Of a stretch of 64,000 nt of DNA, positions 37,336-48,935 are shown in pieces. How positions within the stretch are numbered: the first letter of the stretch is position 1; every line of letters starts with the position of its first letter. The stretch is from Collybia mongolica. Taxonomy: Eukaryota > Basidiomycota > Agaricomycetes > Agaricales > Clitocybaceae. A program made the position numbers and the translations under genes. The notes beneath the pieces were generated by a model. The model was not told the DNA's origin. It made no database searches and was given only the letters and a program-made list of their open reading frames with translations. The stretch is from positions 2,418,001 through 2,482,000 of the forward strand of contig JAAXNY010000009.1 of the NCBI GenBank assembly GCA_013420905.1, read 5' to 3'.

Positions 37336-40300
37336 TCACAACAAAGCCGCTATTTCTCGGCTGATACCCTGAACGCGTTCTTCGCGGAATGTCGTGGGCA
37401 GTGCTCGAATGCACTGTGTTATTTCGCCAGTTTGGGCAGCACCAAGGGTGATATCTTTGGCATTTGCTGCGTGTATCTGATGGAATAATCATGTGAACTG
37501 GATATAAGGATAAGGTTACACAGCATAACGGACCGTGTTCCCTAGTCCAACCAGAGCACGATATATTGCTTCCGAGTCATCCCTCTCTGATTCCAATACC
37601 TGGAAAAACATGGTCAGGGGGTTCAGGACGCCTGTGAGATGTTTGTCCATACTCGGAGTATCAAAGACAAATGTTGGTCGGCTAAGGTTCTCTCAAGAGG
37701 AACGCGCAGGGTCACGCATGATACACTTGGTAGATTGGGCAGTCAGATAACTCTGGGCTGCGCGGGTGAGTACGTTAAAACTGACTTGAAAAGAATCGTC
37801 GCCAAGGCTACGCGTTGGGTCTTGTTGAGCGACGTATATGGCACCTGTCCCAACGCCTCGAACACCTGAAGGCAACCATGGACGAATGAGCCAGATGTTT
37901 ATAAAATATTCATCAACTTGCCTTCCCAACCCACGTCCCATCAAATGAAGTCCTTTCTTGGAAGACATTCGCCAATGTGCGGAACAGGAGTAAGATATTA
38001 GTTTCCCGTGGTTTCGACAGAGGTAAATTCCAAGAAACGTCCCACTCAGAAGCCTTGAAGAGGGCTTCAAAGAAACGGCTTTTCAAGTCCGGGTTGTTGA
38101 ACGCTTCGGGACAGAAACCAGTCAATAGACGACTCAGATCAATGACTGACGAAAATTATATTATTAAACGCGACGTGGAAGCCAAAATAATGACAGACGT
38201 ACCAGGGAACCGTTGTGAGGATGGCCAGCGCTCCAGGATCTGAATGATTGCTTCCACGTGCACTGCTGTCAAAATATCGGACGGAGAGCGTGGGGGAGAC
38301 GACGTTGCGTCGAAAAGGTAAGAGAATGTTTCATCAATAGCCTTCGTTTCTTCTGGATACATGGCGAGGGAGGACGTGGACTACCAAAGTCAGCATTTTT
38401 GCGAAGTCAGGGATGATATAGACTACTCACAATCTCATGTTGCAGAGCTTCGTTAAACTGATGCAACTTACCTTGCATTGCTGTAACATTCGCTTGCTTA
38501 AACGTGATGAATTTACTCTAAAAGGGACCAATGAGGAGTGCATGGCGACAGGCAAAGTAAGATGGCCTACGACTGGAAGAACGGTTGGAATTGGCACAGG
38601 CACCGTCGATTGTGGCGCGCCAGAATATCGGGAAGCACCAGTAAAAGGATCCATGTAGGTGTTCTGATCTGTCACTGGGGCAGACGTTTGGGGAGTGCCT
38701 GAGTATCTCGAAGCCCCTGTGTAAGGATCCATATATGTGGAGGCTGGGTTGGCGGCAGGAACAGAAGCCGCAGAGCTACGGTACCTCGAGGCACCTAATG
38801 AAAATTGATACCTGAAGACGTTGTGGAATAAAAAATATCATCACCAGTGTATGGATCAACATAGTCTTCCCCGCCAGTACCAATGTTGACACCTGACGTA
38901 TTTTTTTCAATGAATTTCACAACTTCGTCAATATAAGTCAAAGGCAGGTCATTCGTTTCCAAGAACTTCTGCGCAGCAGAAAAAGGATTATCTATTGGCT
39001 AGTTGTCAATACGACGATACACCAGGAACTGTCTCCACTTGCCTGTGACATTGTATGGGAGTTTCAGCGGAGGTACGCCGTCTTGTATGTCAACGTCAAA
39101 CACGTAGTCGTATTCTTTTCCTTGGTATAGTTGTTTTCGCCCCTGGCCAACGGCATCAACGACATCTCCAATCTTCTGCCAGGAAAAGGTTGCGGTGTTC
39201 CACTAAAGTATTTTTAGAACGTGCTCGACAGCGAAATTACATCAACGCACTTGATGAGCTTCCACAAGAGCTCCGTTTTTTATCATCTTAACTTCGCCTG
39301 ATTTCTTTCCTAAATAGGCGACGATAAGAACTGCCACTGATTTGTGGTGAGGCTAGATGACGTACCTGGGGCAGCCAAAGCTTCCGGGCCAGGAAGATCA
39401 CTCTTCTTGACATCCCCCACTTGCTGAGCAGACAGAGCTTGGCCGGCCACTTTCTCATCGTACGCTTGAAGATCTCCTTCCGAAGCCCACCGTTCTTCTG
39501 ATGCACTAAACACTCGCACAACGTGGTCGCTACACCCACTGACAATGTCTCCGTTTGGCATGGTGGAGACCGCCCAGACTGATATGGCGGGGTGAACGAT
39601 TGTTTGCGAACATTCCCCGTCTGACGATAGCGGTCAGTCAACGAGTAACGGCGGTACGCCTGAATCAAAGAAATGAGACGGGACCAACCTTTCCACACGC
39701 GGACGGTGCGATCTTCACCGGCGGATACGACATCTCCGTTAGGAAGAACAGAAAGGCTATATACGAACGAGGTGTGACCCGATAAGGTGTACACAAGATC
39801 GCCACCAAATGTCCAGACGCGAATCTCACTACGCGTAGATTTGAGGATGGCCGGTTATTCATGTAGAGCGAACTTGCCTGTCATTGGAACACGACGCAAA
39901 TCCTACATCTTGGATCAATGCAAGTCCACGAACTGCGTCCTGGTGGCCCTGGTACGTGTGCAAAGTCTTGTGCTGTCGCCAGAGCTTGATTGATTTGTCC
40001 GCGGAACCTAGAAAGTACCGTGGAGCGTATATAGTGAATGATGAAAGCGATGGTGGCAGCGCGCGCACCAGTCAGATACTGTTCTTCATCCACTGCCAAT
40101 ACTGCCCATACAGATTGTTGGTGACCTTTCAAATCATGCGCCAGTGCGAAATTCTTCCACACTTTAGCTGTTCTACGAGGATGAGATCGAACAACAACCT
40201 CACAACCACTGCGAATAAACTTACTTGTCCCAGGATCCAGATATGATGACGCCACCTGGTGTAACATCTAACGCACAAACGTTTTCTGTATGGCCAAGCA

Positions 40301-40711
40301 GCGAGAAATCTGGATCGTCCTTCGGAGAATCGAGAGAGAATATGTTTATCACGGTATCCTGCCCTCCCGTAACAGCATACCCTTCGGTATCTCAGCATCG
40401 CCGTTGAGAAAATATCGAACTTCGCCTTACCTTTTGGTGCTTCTGGAGTCGGAGAGATATAAGCTACGGAATTGATGTAGCGGGAGCCAGCTCGCAGAAC
40501 TGTTTCGGCTTGAAACTGTGAGCCTGATTGTGATCGTTGCCAGTAGATCGCAGTAGCATCGCGGGAAGCCGACAAGATGAGTTCGTTTGTTGGAGAACTC
40601 AACGCGCGCACCTGTAATCAGTAAGGTTGCGATGAGCGTATACTTAACGAACATATTCTGACGGACATCTGAGGTGTGAGCAGTCAAAGTGGCCGACAAT
40701 TTGTAGGGCAT
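37336..40711 (-). CDS. DOA1: Ubiquitin-binding WD40 protein Doa1/Ufd3 (PLAA)
   Basis: Cofactor of Cdc48/p97 that binds ubiquitin and promotes ubiquitin recycling and endosomal sorting. Minus-strand exons give seven-bladed WD40 repeats starting YKLSATLTAHTSDVRALSS, with blades such as GSADKSIKLWRQHKTLHTY, SAGEDRTVRVWK and SGCSDHVVRVFSASEE. Then comes a PFU domain (GEVKMIKNGALVEAHQW ... GKEYDYVFDVDIQDG), a linker with three DPYTGASRY-type motifs, and a helical PUL domain (ETKAIDETFSYLFDA ... TNILLLFRTLANVFQ). The end is IHAANAKDITLGAAQTG ... SREIAALL. The start at 40711 fits the conserved first blade. All three diagnostic domains are in order, so the call is firm. Confidence 0.94.
38640..38890 (-). 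repeat. Three DP(Y/F)TGASRY motif repeats in DOA1
   Basis: Copies: YVDPYTGASRY, YMDPYTGASRYSGTP and YMDPFTGASRYSGAP, separated by Pro/Ala/Thr-rich spacers. The last two copies are nearly identical, which suggests recent duplication. Confidence 0.75.
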
Positions 40712-42402
40712 CTTTGTGCTGGTCAGAGTCGTAGCAAAGAACTCGATAACAAACTCGGAGTCCGGAGTTGGAAAACAGGAGGCAATCACAAATGTCACCT
40801 CCATCCCGAGGATTGAATCCGATATTTTGGACTCCATAACAATATCTCCAAGAATGACTTGACTGTACGCTGGGTAGTGTGAATTTTTTATTTTTTATTT
40901 TTTAAAAAACTACGAAAGATGAGTCGAATTCGAATCAATGTGCACCACGCTAACGAGCCCGAGCTGCTGTGTTTCGCATGCAGAAGGGAGATACGGAGGT
41001 GTAGTCTATGCCTTGCACCATTACTTCATCTCCTGCGAGGCCTCCTGATGTTGTTCCCCAGGCTTGGAAACTGCCTGGCGATTTTAATAAAAACCAAGAG
41101 GGGATGGAGCACGACTTCTTCCCTATGAGAGTTTTATTGTGGGGCTCCTCAGGGCAGGCCCTAATGATATATAACATCACCACATATACACAATCTGGTC
41201 CAAATACGTCGCCTGAGAACTGGCTTCGAGGAGATAGATCTTGTATATTGAGATTTGACAGTATCTTGTAGTACGTGGATAGATGTCGTTACTCCTGGTT
41301 TCCTTACTGTCCTTGAATTTTATGCTTGCCTTCCAATAACAGAGCACTGTTTCCTCACCAACCCACCACAAATGCTAGACGCCTCCAAGCTATGTATGCC
41401 GTTTCAGCGTCTGAACCATCTGTGAGAGTCATTGATACTGATACGAAGGCTACCTAGCTACCCTCAGTGGGCATATTCTAAAAATAGTCTTAGTGCTGCT
41501 CAGACGCGTTGAGCACTCCACTAATGGCGATGTTAAGATGCTTGTGCTTGTGTTCAAGGCCGATATTGCCCATACTCACCGATCTGGAATACTACTCAAA
41601 TGGTTAAACTCGGTCATGACTGGCTACCCCCGACCATTCAAGGCGCAATAATGTTAATGTATTAAGTTTCTTACCAGAGTTATATCATAATCATTTTGTT
41701 AGTACATGCACCGTCTCGAACCTATCGCCTAAATTGACTAGCTTGGTAAATATAATTGTGTCGGCGGAATGGCGTTGCCTGAGGTTAAGCCGAGCATCTG
41801 CCCATAATAACACACAACTAACCGAATCGCAGCTTCTCGTAATTCGTTACCCGTTTCTTCATCTGAAAACTCTTACGACTAAATCTCGATACGGGCGGCG
41901 CAGTCGGATGTTGTACGTGATGTTTTGGTAGACTAGCGTTCATTGGATGGGGATGGTGGTCAAACGTAGTGTAGTCTGATGCAGCCCCAGTAGCCACAGT
42001 TTGCTTCACTTTACATTGGTGGAAATATCGGTGCGTACAACCTAATGTTCCTGACATCAGACATCGCTGTCGTGACTTATATCAGCCTGGTAGTTGGCAA
42101 ACAATTTCAGTTTTTCCAGTTTATTGATAGTCACTCATTTTTGTCAAGTCTAAATTATTTCACGAACTACCTCACTCGTTTATGTATAGAGACTAGTGCG
42201 CTATTAATATGTGGCTTGATTTCCTGAGCAAGCAAGGTTCAAAGAGTTGGAAACCTGATGTACATCCATCCACCGCCGTCAGTCCGCATAAGTCCATGAA
42301 TATTTCCCGAAAAGAAAAGAGTACAAAACAACACCAGAATGAGGAAGAACATGCAAGGCTTTCAAAAAAGAGCGACACCACGTGAAGAAGGGGCTGTCAC
42401 TG
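40712..42402. other. Intergenic region, 1.7 kb, no clear gene
   Basis: A T-rich repeat (three ATTTTTT-like units) lies at about 40887-40905. A plus-strand open frame at 41008-41271, with a second frame from 40919, starts right after it and contains RPPDVVPQAWKLPGDF, but no family is recognised and antisense frames overlap it. From 41400 to 42400 I see nothing. Confidence 0.35.
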
Positions 42403-45400
42403 TCACTCGGCGAGATCCACACCACGCGTCACAGATATTTTGACTTTCTTTGTTGGCCGTGTGTTTTCGTTAACATCTAATCCACTTTTTGTTCGTTTCT
42501 GCGTGTGGTCGTGCATAGAGAGAGAAATATCTATCGGGGTCTCATCTTGAGTCTGAGTCTGAGTTTGATAACCGGGATAGTTGGCGGTAACTGGTATGGT
42601 AGATCTAGATTCGACACCTTTGCCTCGAGTTTCGAAGCGCACATACTAGAATACGAAGTTGAGTTGGTCCCTATTCCAAGCGTCATTTCTCACCAATTCT
42701 TTCAGACCAAGAAGCCGTTCTTCCACCTCTGCGTTTGGATTGAAATAATCCGCGTAGTTGATTGTTGACAACTTCGAACGGTTGAACTTATACTTTGCTT
42801 TTTGTACGTTCTTACGATTCTTGGGTGCTTTGTTTTTCGTTTTCCTTCCACTCTTCAGAATCCGAGAGCGCGTTTCTGTGAATCCAAGATCATCTAGGGT
42901 CGTTGATTGCTCCTCAATGAAACCTGTGGCTTTGGTGAGCAACCTCGGGGTATGTATTCTTAACCTCGGGGCTGATCAACCTTCTGTTTCGAGTCGCTTG
43001 AAGAGTTGCCGGGCGAGAGTAATGCTACCTCCTGGATCTTGTATTGTTGATCTCATGCTCATGTTGTCAATGCATGGCTATCTTACCAATCAATCTGGCA
43101 AAAGCAGTCGGTGTTTCCGGTTTCTCTTTTTCAACGACTTTGATAGCTCGTCTAAACAAAAATAGACTCAGTATGAGTTAAATGACGAAGACAACGAATG
43201 ATGACCGGAAGAGCGCAAGCTCTTGAAACTTTAAAAGCATTTTGGGGTATAGATTGATCTTGATTAATTCCCAAGAGGTGTCGGCTCGAACGCGACAATC
43301 AAAGCAAGTGAAACTTGCTGGTATGCGGGGATCTTTGATAGAATGGTATCTATGGAAAAGATCGCTAATTGTGTTCAGGATATACTTGGGCAACGTACCC
43401 CATACACCTAGAGCATACGCCATCAACTTGGTCATATTTGCCTTGAGTAAAAACATACCATATGTGATACCACCTCCCACAACCACCCTCACAATAGCAG
43501 CTTTCATCTTCAACCTATGTCACGATCAGATTCATCGGTAACTATCTATGAAAAGAATCGCATACGGAAACTCCACATTCACAATTCAGTCCATGATCAA
43601 CCTTATGCATGCTCTGAGAGGGCTTGGCCGTTGTCACATCTGTCTCAATGGGGTCCCGGGCGGAATCAGGCTCGTAAGATTCGATCGAATCCATAGACAT
43701 CAATAGCGCAGCCTGAGGTTGTGTTTCCATATCTGTAGAGAATATTAGCTACATCGTTCACGGTGATATGAAGTACCCTGCCTAGCATTTCTGCATCATT
43801 CACAGTAAATTCGTTGGAAGGGACGACCTTAAGTATGTGTGTATTAGTTTTGTTACCTGGGCTTGACATTGCGCTAGAGAAGGAAGACATGGATGAATTA
43901 TAACCGATATTTCCACGCTCAATCTGTGAGGGAAATACGTCGTTCTGTACAGTATTTGATGAAGGTGAACGTTGGCCAGGTCTTGAAGAGATGGATAGGT
44001 CTTGAGTTAGAGATTCAAGGGTTTGGGTTTGCTCAATATTGGAAATCCCTACTATAACCTCAGAGTTCTGCCTCCGGGTCAGAAACAGACTTCACTGGGT
44101 GCAGGATGAACGCACTAATTGGTCTAGGCGCTTGGGAATAGGTTCCGATACGCCGCCAAAGTACACCTCCTCAGTGACGATCGTCAGTGGTAATGGTTCA
44201 ATTTCTCCCACTTCGTTCCTCATCCCAATGGGCGTTGATGAATCAAGGCCCGAAGCATGAGAGGTGATTCTCTCGTAGGAACCATCTGGGAGTTGCACAT
44301 AATCTGGATCATCTTCACATTCACCATCTTTATCGTGTAACTCCACGACATCCTCGACTGACCAGACGACATTTCTCTCGTCAGCGTCTTTGCTCTGTCT
44401 TTCAATTTGTTGCGCGCGAACGGTGGCCTCTTGGATTGGAGTTAGCGCTGGTGGGTTCGGTCGATGAGAAGTCGTTCCTGCGAATGCTGCATTGTCATGA
44501 TCTGTTGACGAAGGAAGATATGTTGCGATTGAGGTGATATTTAGATTGACACTAAGAGTAAAAGGTCCATTAGCTGACATCAGATGAAGGTACATATGTT
44601 CTTACGAATGATGTCCTGTGTCAATTTTGCCGATGCTCCATTTATCTGGAACCTCATCTAGATCATGGGTCATAAAAAACCACTTGTCCTTCTCTGCATC
44701 TCCCGCCTGGAAATGTGGAGGCTCGTACTCAGGCGGTGTGTCCTCGGTATAAAATATTTTGAATGTAGCGAATCGACGTTCTGGCATAATTTAAGTATTA
44801 GACGCGCCCCCTCAAAGGTCGCTTACTTGGGAGGACGTCCATCTGTGTAGTAGCATGTATTAATGTCTTGAGCAAAGTCTGAGAAGACGGTTAGCGAAAC
44901 TCATAAAAAATGTATGGCTGCCAGACCTTGACGCTCTTTTTCACATCTCTGAGAGTAGGTGCCTTCCCTTTCTTAGCGGCGACCGCAACAGGGTCATCTT
45001 CACGTCGGTTTTTGTCCTTGAGATTCATTTTCTGCAAGCCATCGCCGAGGCTCATGATGGGTACAACCGTATCAGTTCCGGGAACTTTGTGGTACTGCAA
45101 AGAATGTCAACTCTAGCGTCATTGATGTTGAAGGCAATCACTAGCGCGCCTGGAAGTTGAAGGTATATGCTTCGACAATACTTGAGAGTCTGTTAGTTTC
45201 AAAATTTTCTTTTTTTGGATATATGCGTCTCAACTTATTTGGATCCTTGCTATCCTGGAAGTAGAATTGCATGTCAGTGTTGATTTACGTGGATCCGAAT
45301 TCCATTGATAGCTACCAGGTATATAGCAAAAATGAAACTGCGAAGGTATTGTTTTTGCAAGGCATGGAAAATGCCATGTTCCTGGTATTTACCAAATTTG

Positions 45401-45904
45401 AGAAAACAGGACTGTAAGCCATAATGAGCTCACCAGATAATTTAAGATCTTGTCGGCCTCGTCCGAATAATCGCGGGTTATGGACTACGATGGCATGAGG
45501 TAAATGAGCAGAATTCAAGTGGTTGCGTACCATGATCTTGAAGCCATTGACGTTCCTCCTCTGTCTGGTATCCGTGGAAGAGAAGCTTGCGTCTGATACT
45601 TCATCTGTGCCAGTTATTGTATCGTCTACCGTTAACAAGTGGCCTACATAAGCAATCATACATAAGCCGTCAGGTATTGTTGAAGCGAATCATAAGAACG
45701 ACGCACTCTCGCTAAAATTCTCGTCTGGAAGAAGGTTTCTTGGGTGCATGGTAAGGAGATAAGCACCATGCGTGGGATGAGTTCATGAATGCACCTCAAA
45801 AATGTTATACACCCTAATCCGGCCCTCAGCATGGTCTGAACAGCAGTCAAGCTCTGAGTGGCAGTTATGGCCTGCGCCGCAGTTTTTGTCCCCTGTGCCA
45901 GCAT
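42403..45904 (-). CDS. HOP1: Meiotic chromosome-axis protein Hop1 (HORMA + PHD-like finger)
   Basis: HORMA-domain protein of the meiotic chromosome axis, needed for crossover formation and checkpoint control. It starts LAQGTKTAAQAITATQSL and continues AVQTMLRAGLGCITFLRNL, LPDENFSESASF and RRNVNGFKIM. Later come FQYHKVPGTDTVVPI and PERRFATFKIFYTEDTPPEYEPPHF, typical of Hop1. After an acidic, Ser/Thr-rich stretch with SQ-like sites, minus-strand exons near 43250-43600 join into a Cys/His-rich PHD-type finger: LNCECGVSVEDESCYCEGG, CGRWYHIWCMGYHS and SFTCFDCRVRADTSWELI. The C-terminal region (EEQSTTLDDLGFTETRSR, YADYFNPNAEVEERLLGL) is the winged-helix-like part. It ends KVKISVTRGVDLAE, a basic tail. 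Expression is expected to be meiosis-specific. Confidence 0.92.
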
Positions 45905-46584
45905 GAGAAGTCGCAGGAAGAAAGGAGATCCTCGGTTTGACTATAGAATGGTAGAGAGCGGACCTTGTACTTAGCACTATGTACTCTGGCCTTTTGAGCG
46001 CGTCGCGTGGTGTCATACAACCACGTGCTTCCCGCGTCACGTGGCTTATCACCTGATTTCAAGACTTAGGCCTCAAGCTTCAAATTCGAAAATTCATCGT
46101 CAGGAGCTTTAAGTTCCAGGAAATGAAGTATGGATGGCTCAGTAAAAAGTCTAAATACAAAAACATACCGTCGTTCTGCCCTGGCAGTTGACCATTCAGA
46201 TCTTGTTCCCCTCATTTTGGTGCTGAGCAAACATGACCATACGAAAGCGAGCCATTCCCCGAATAATACGATACATATACTTACAAGAAAACCGTGAGCT
46301 GACAGATTGGAGAACAAAAAGGGTCTTTAAATGCTCTATGCTCTATCGCGGTAAACGAGGATACCCAGAAATTGATATCCTAGGTTACAGGGTGAGATGT
46401 CTCTGCCCAGGTTTGTGCCAGTTTGAACATCACTGAAGTTTTGAATACACGTACTCGGTTTGATGTATGGCAACTCGCAAGGAAATATTAGATCCGGCAG
46501 CAGATATTGAATGGCTTTGTTGGATGGAACGGCCTTGACTGAGCCCTCGGTTCGATTATGGAACATCATGGCCCCTCCAGGCAC
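45905..46584. other. HOP1 upstream region / TRS23 downstream spacer
   Basis: 680 bp with no recognised gene; minus-strand open frames at 46066-46317 and 46336-46584 lack motifs. The segment nearest HOP1 holds a pair of CACGTG palindromes. Confidence 0.4.
46022..46043. promoter_or_regulatory. Paired CACGTG palindromes upstream of HOP1
   Basis: Two CACGTG cores at 46022-46027 and 46038-46043 (the second in TCACGTGG context), spaced 16 bp centre to centre, 118-139 bp upstream of the HOP1 start. The paired arrangement suggests cooperative bHLH binding; inferred. Confidence 0.5.
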
Positions 46585-47154
46585 CTAAGATGTTTGACCC
46601 GAACCTATCAAAGCAGTGATACGAGTGTCAAAACCCTCGCTGCGGATGGGCATTTCAGGTGTGTGGAAGGGATTCTTCATCACTGCATCCGCAAAAGCCT
46701 CATACACTTTCTGCAGAGTCGATTCCGCTGATATTTCCGCGAGAGATGTGAGCAGCACAAATTTCGTACCTTTCTTGATATTAGCCTGATGAAGCTGACA
46801 TTTGCGTGAGCCACACACCAGTCGCGGTGAGCAGGATCGTCATTTTGAATGATTCGCCCTCTATCACCTGTGCACCCGAGCTGGATCCAATCGGCGATAA
46901 ACGACTTGTGATGGCGTGGATACCATGCAATGTACCCGCGAGAACAAGGTACTCATTCGAAGTGAGCTGAGCCAGACCGTCTATGATATATAAAGCGAGT
47001 CAGGGGAGACCTGAGGTGCATAACAGAGGCGAGGACCTGCAAAATTGCGTTGATAAACCAATCCCCCCGCTTTGTTGATAACCTAGAAAACCTTGTCAAG
47101 TATAGTCGCTTATACAGCCCACTGAGAGCTTACCCAAAGACCGAAGATGGCCAT
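46585..47154 (-). CDS. TRS23: TRAPP complex subunit Trs23 (sybindin-like, TRAPPC4)
   Basis: Core TRAPP subunit, part of the exchange factor for Ypt1/Rab1 in ER-Golgi and autophagic traffic. Exons join to MAIFGLWVINKAGGLVYQRN, DGLAQLTSNEYLVLAGTLHG, IHAITSRLSPIG, GAQVIEGESFKMTILLTATG and TKFVLLTSLAEISAESTLQK. It ends FDTRITALIGSG plus three residues. This is the longin-like sybindin fold, and the length (about 150 residues) agrees with TRAPPC4 lacking an insert. The first exon is only seven codons, so the gene start is easily missed by gene finders. Divergent from the glutaminyl cyclase gene, 177 bp between starts. Confidence 0.92.
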
Positions 47155-47331
47155 GGCGCGAGAGAGGTAAAAGATTGACACCTTAAATATCTGGTATCGA
47201 TACGTGTCAGTCACGATAAGGGTTGTTTGTCCACTTGTTTCTCCGTGCCTCGCGTAGGTCAGGTTGTCGCTGACGTTGACTACAACCATTCTTGGCGACT
47301 CTGGATAAGTTCCAAACGCTGAGCAGTGGCC
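47155..47331. promoter_or_regulatory. Bidirectional promoter, TRS23 / glutaminyl cyclase
   Basis: 177 bp between divergent start codons; no gene in between. Confidence 0.45.
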
Positions 47332-48794
47332 ATGTTCGGCCTTCCAACGTTTTCAGTAATCGCTGGCTTGCTTCTGCTAGCCTGTCCATGGTCGTCTTAC
47401 CAGGCTTCGTTGGGAGAACGAACACTCCCACAACTCAATGCTAGTGATATATCTATTCTGCTGTCGACACCAGACCCGCTCAGAAACATGGACCCTGCCA
47501 ATCCTTCGTCGCATTTGTCGAAAATTCTGATTCCTCGAGTTTGTACGTCTAGTACTATTATCTAAATTGACTTGACCCAAGACCACTATAAATAGCGGAT
47601 ACAGAAAACAACACGTTGGTACGCAACTATATCACCTCAACTCTCAAAGCCCTCAATTGGCATATCGAAGAGGATGAGTTTACCGACAACACTCCTGTTG
47701 GGCCCAAGCGCTTTACCAATATTATTGCAACCAAAGCCCCAACAGCGACTCGACGTGTCGTGTTGTCCGCACATTTTGACAGCAAATATTTCCCGACATA
47801 CCCCGATAACCAGGTACAACGGCTACATCTTATAGCTACAAAACAGTTTGGTAACTAAAGGCCGTAGTTTGTAGGTGCTACCGACTCAGCAGCACCTTGT
47901 GCAATGATGCTCGATCTTGCAGAAGCCCTCAATCCCTTACTGGAACAACGGGCGGCTCGACTGGACGTCGGAGAAGAGGAGGATGAGGACGTTGCGGACA
48001 CTACACTTCAGCTCGTGTTCTTTGATGGCGAAGAAGCCTTTGTTGAATGGACTGACACTGATTCCATCTACGGGGCAAAGTATGGACTTCGGGTTTTGAA
48101 TTTAACACAGGTCGCTAATATGCGGTCTAGACATCTTGCAGACAAATGGGCATCTACCTACCTTGAACCGCACCCCAAGCGTCGTCTGATGGGCATGGGT
48201 GCAACGGAAATATCTGGGATTGAACACCTGATTCTTCTCGATCTCTTGGGCTCTCCACAGCCTTTGATCCGATCGTACAACCTAGATACTGCATGGCTCT
48301 TCGATGCGATTCTCTCCGCAGAAAAAAGGCTGGGTGAAAGCGGCGCTTTCACTTATGGTAACGAGCAAGGGATGGCGCCAGGAAAATGGACGAGCTACTT
48401 TATGCCACGTACCAAGCATGCCATCAATATGGGGTATATTGGAGATGATCATGTTCCTTTCATGGAAAAAGGTGTGAGCGTATTACACCTAATCTCCGAG
48501 CCTTTCCCGCGTGTCTGGCACACTTTGAAGGTACGCCATTAGGTATGTTTTAGAAATGAAATTAATATGCCCTTGATATAATAGGACGATGCATCAGCGT
48601 TAGACCTCCCAACCATGCGCCGATGGAACCTAATTCTCAGGGTTTTCATGTGTGAATACCTCCACCTCCGGCCCACAGACGTGAAGGGCAGAGAATCAGC
48701 ATCTATGCTACAGAAATCGGCCTCTGAGTTGGTAAGTTTCTTTTGAATACCAACCATCTTAGTGATGACCTATATCCATGTCCTGTCCTAGTAG
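47332..48794 (+). CDS. Glutaminyl-peptide cyclotransferase (M28-type, zinc)
   Basis: Secreted or Golgi-resident enzyme that converts N-terminal Gln to pyroglutamate. The start at the first ATG gives a hydrophobic signal sequence (FGLPTFSVIAGLLLLACPW). Catalytic features line up with animal QC: SAHFDSKYFPTYPDN, GATDSAAPCAMMLDL (zinc Asp), LVFFDGEEAFVEWTDTDS (catalytic Glu and zinc Glu), and IGDDHVPFMEKGVSVLHLI (zinc His) with SEPFPRVWHTLKDD. All three metal ligands are present. The last intron splits the final Leu codon from the stop: the coding part ends SASEL and TAG is the first codon after the intron. The upstream in-frame codon at 47326 is GTG and is not used as the start. Confidence 0.93.
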
Positions 48795-48935
48795 GGGTGA
48801 CATCGTGGCAAGTCGATTCAATTGACCAAAAATGAACATATATTACAACACCTCGTCATGCAGGAGTGACGAACTCGAAACGTCGCTTACACGACTGCTG
48901 CGAAGCAGAATTACACAGATCCAACAATTGGATGC

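Noticed and set aside
46066..46584. Minus-strand open frames between HOP1 and TRS23 as a gene
   Set aside because: No motif, no consistent splice frame, and low-complexity antisense frames of similar size.
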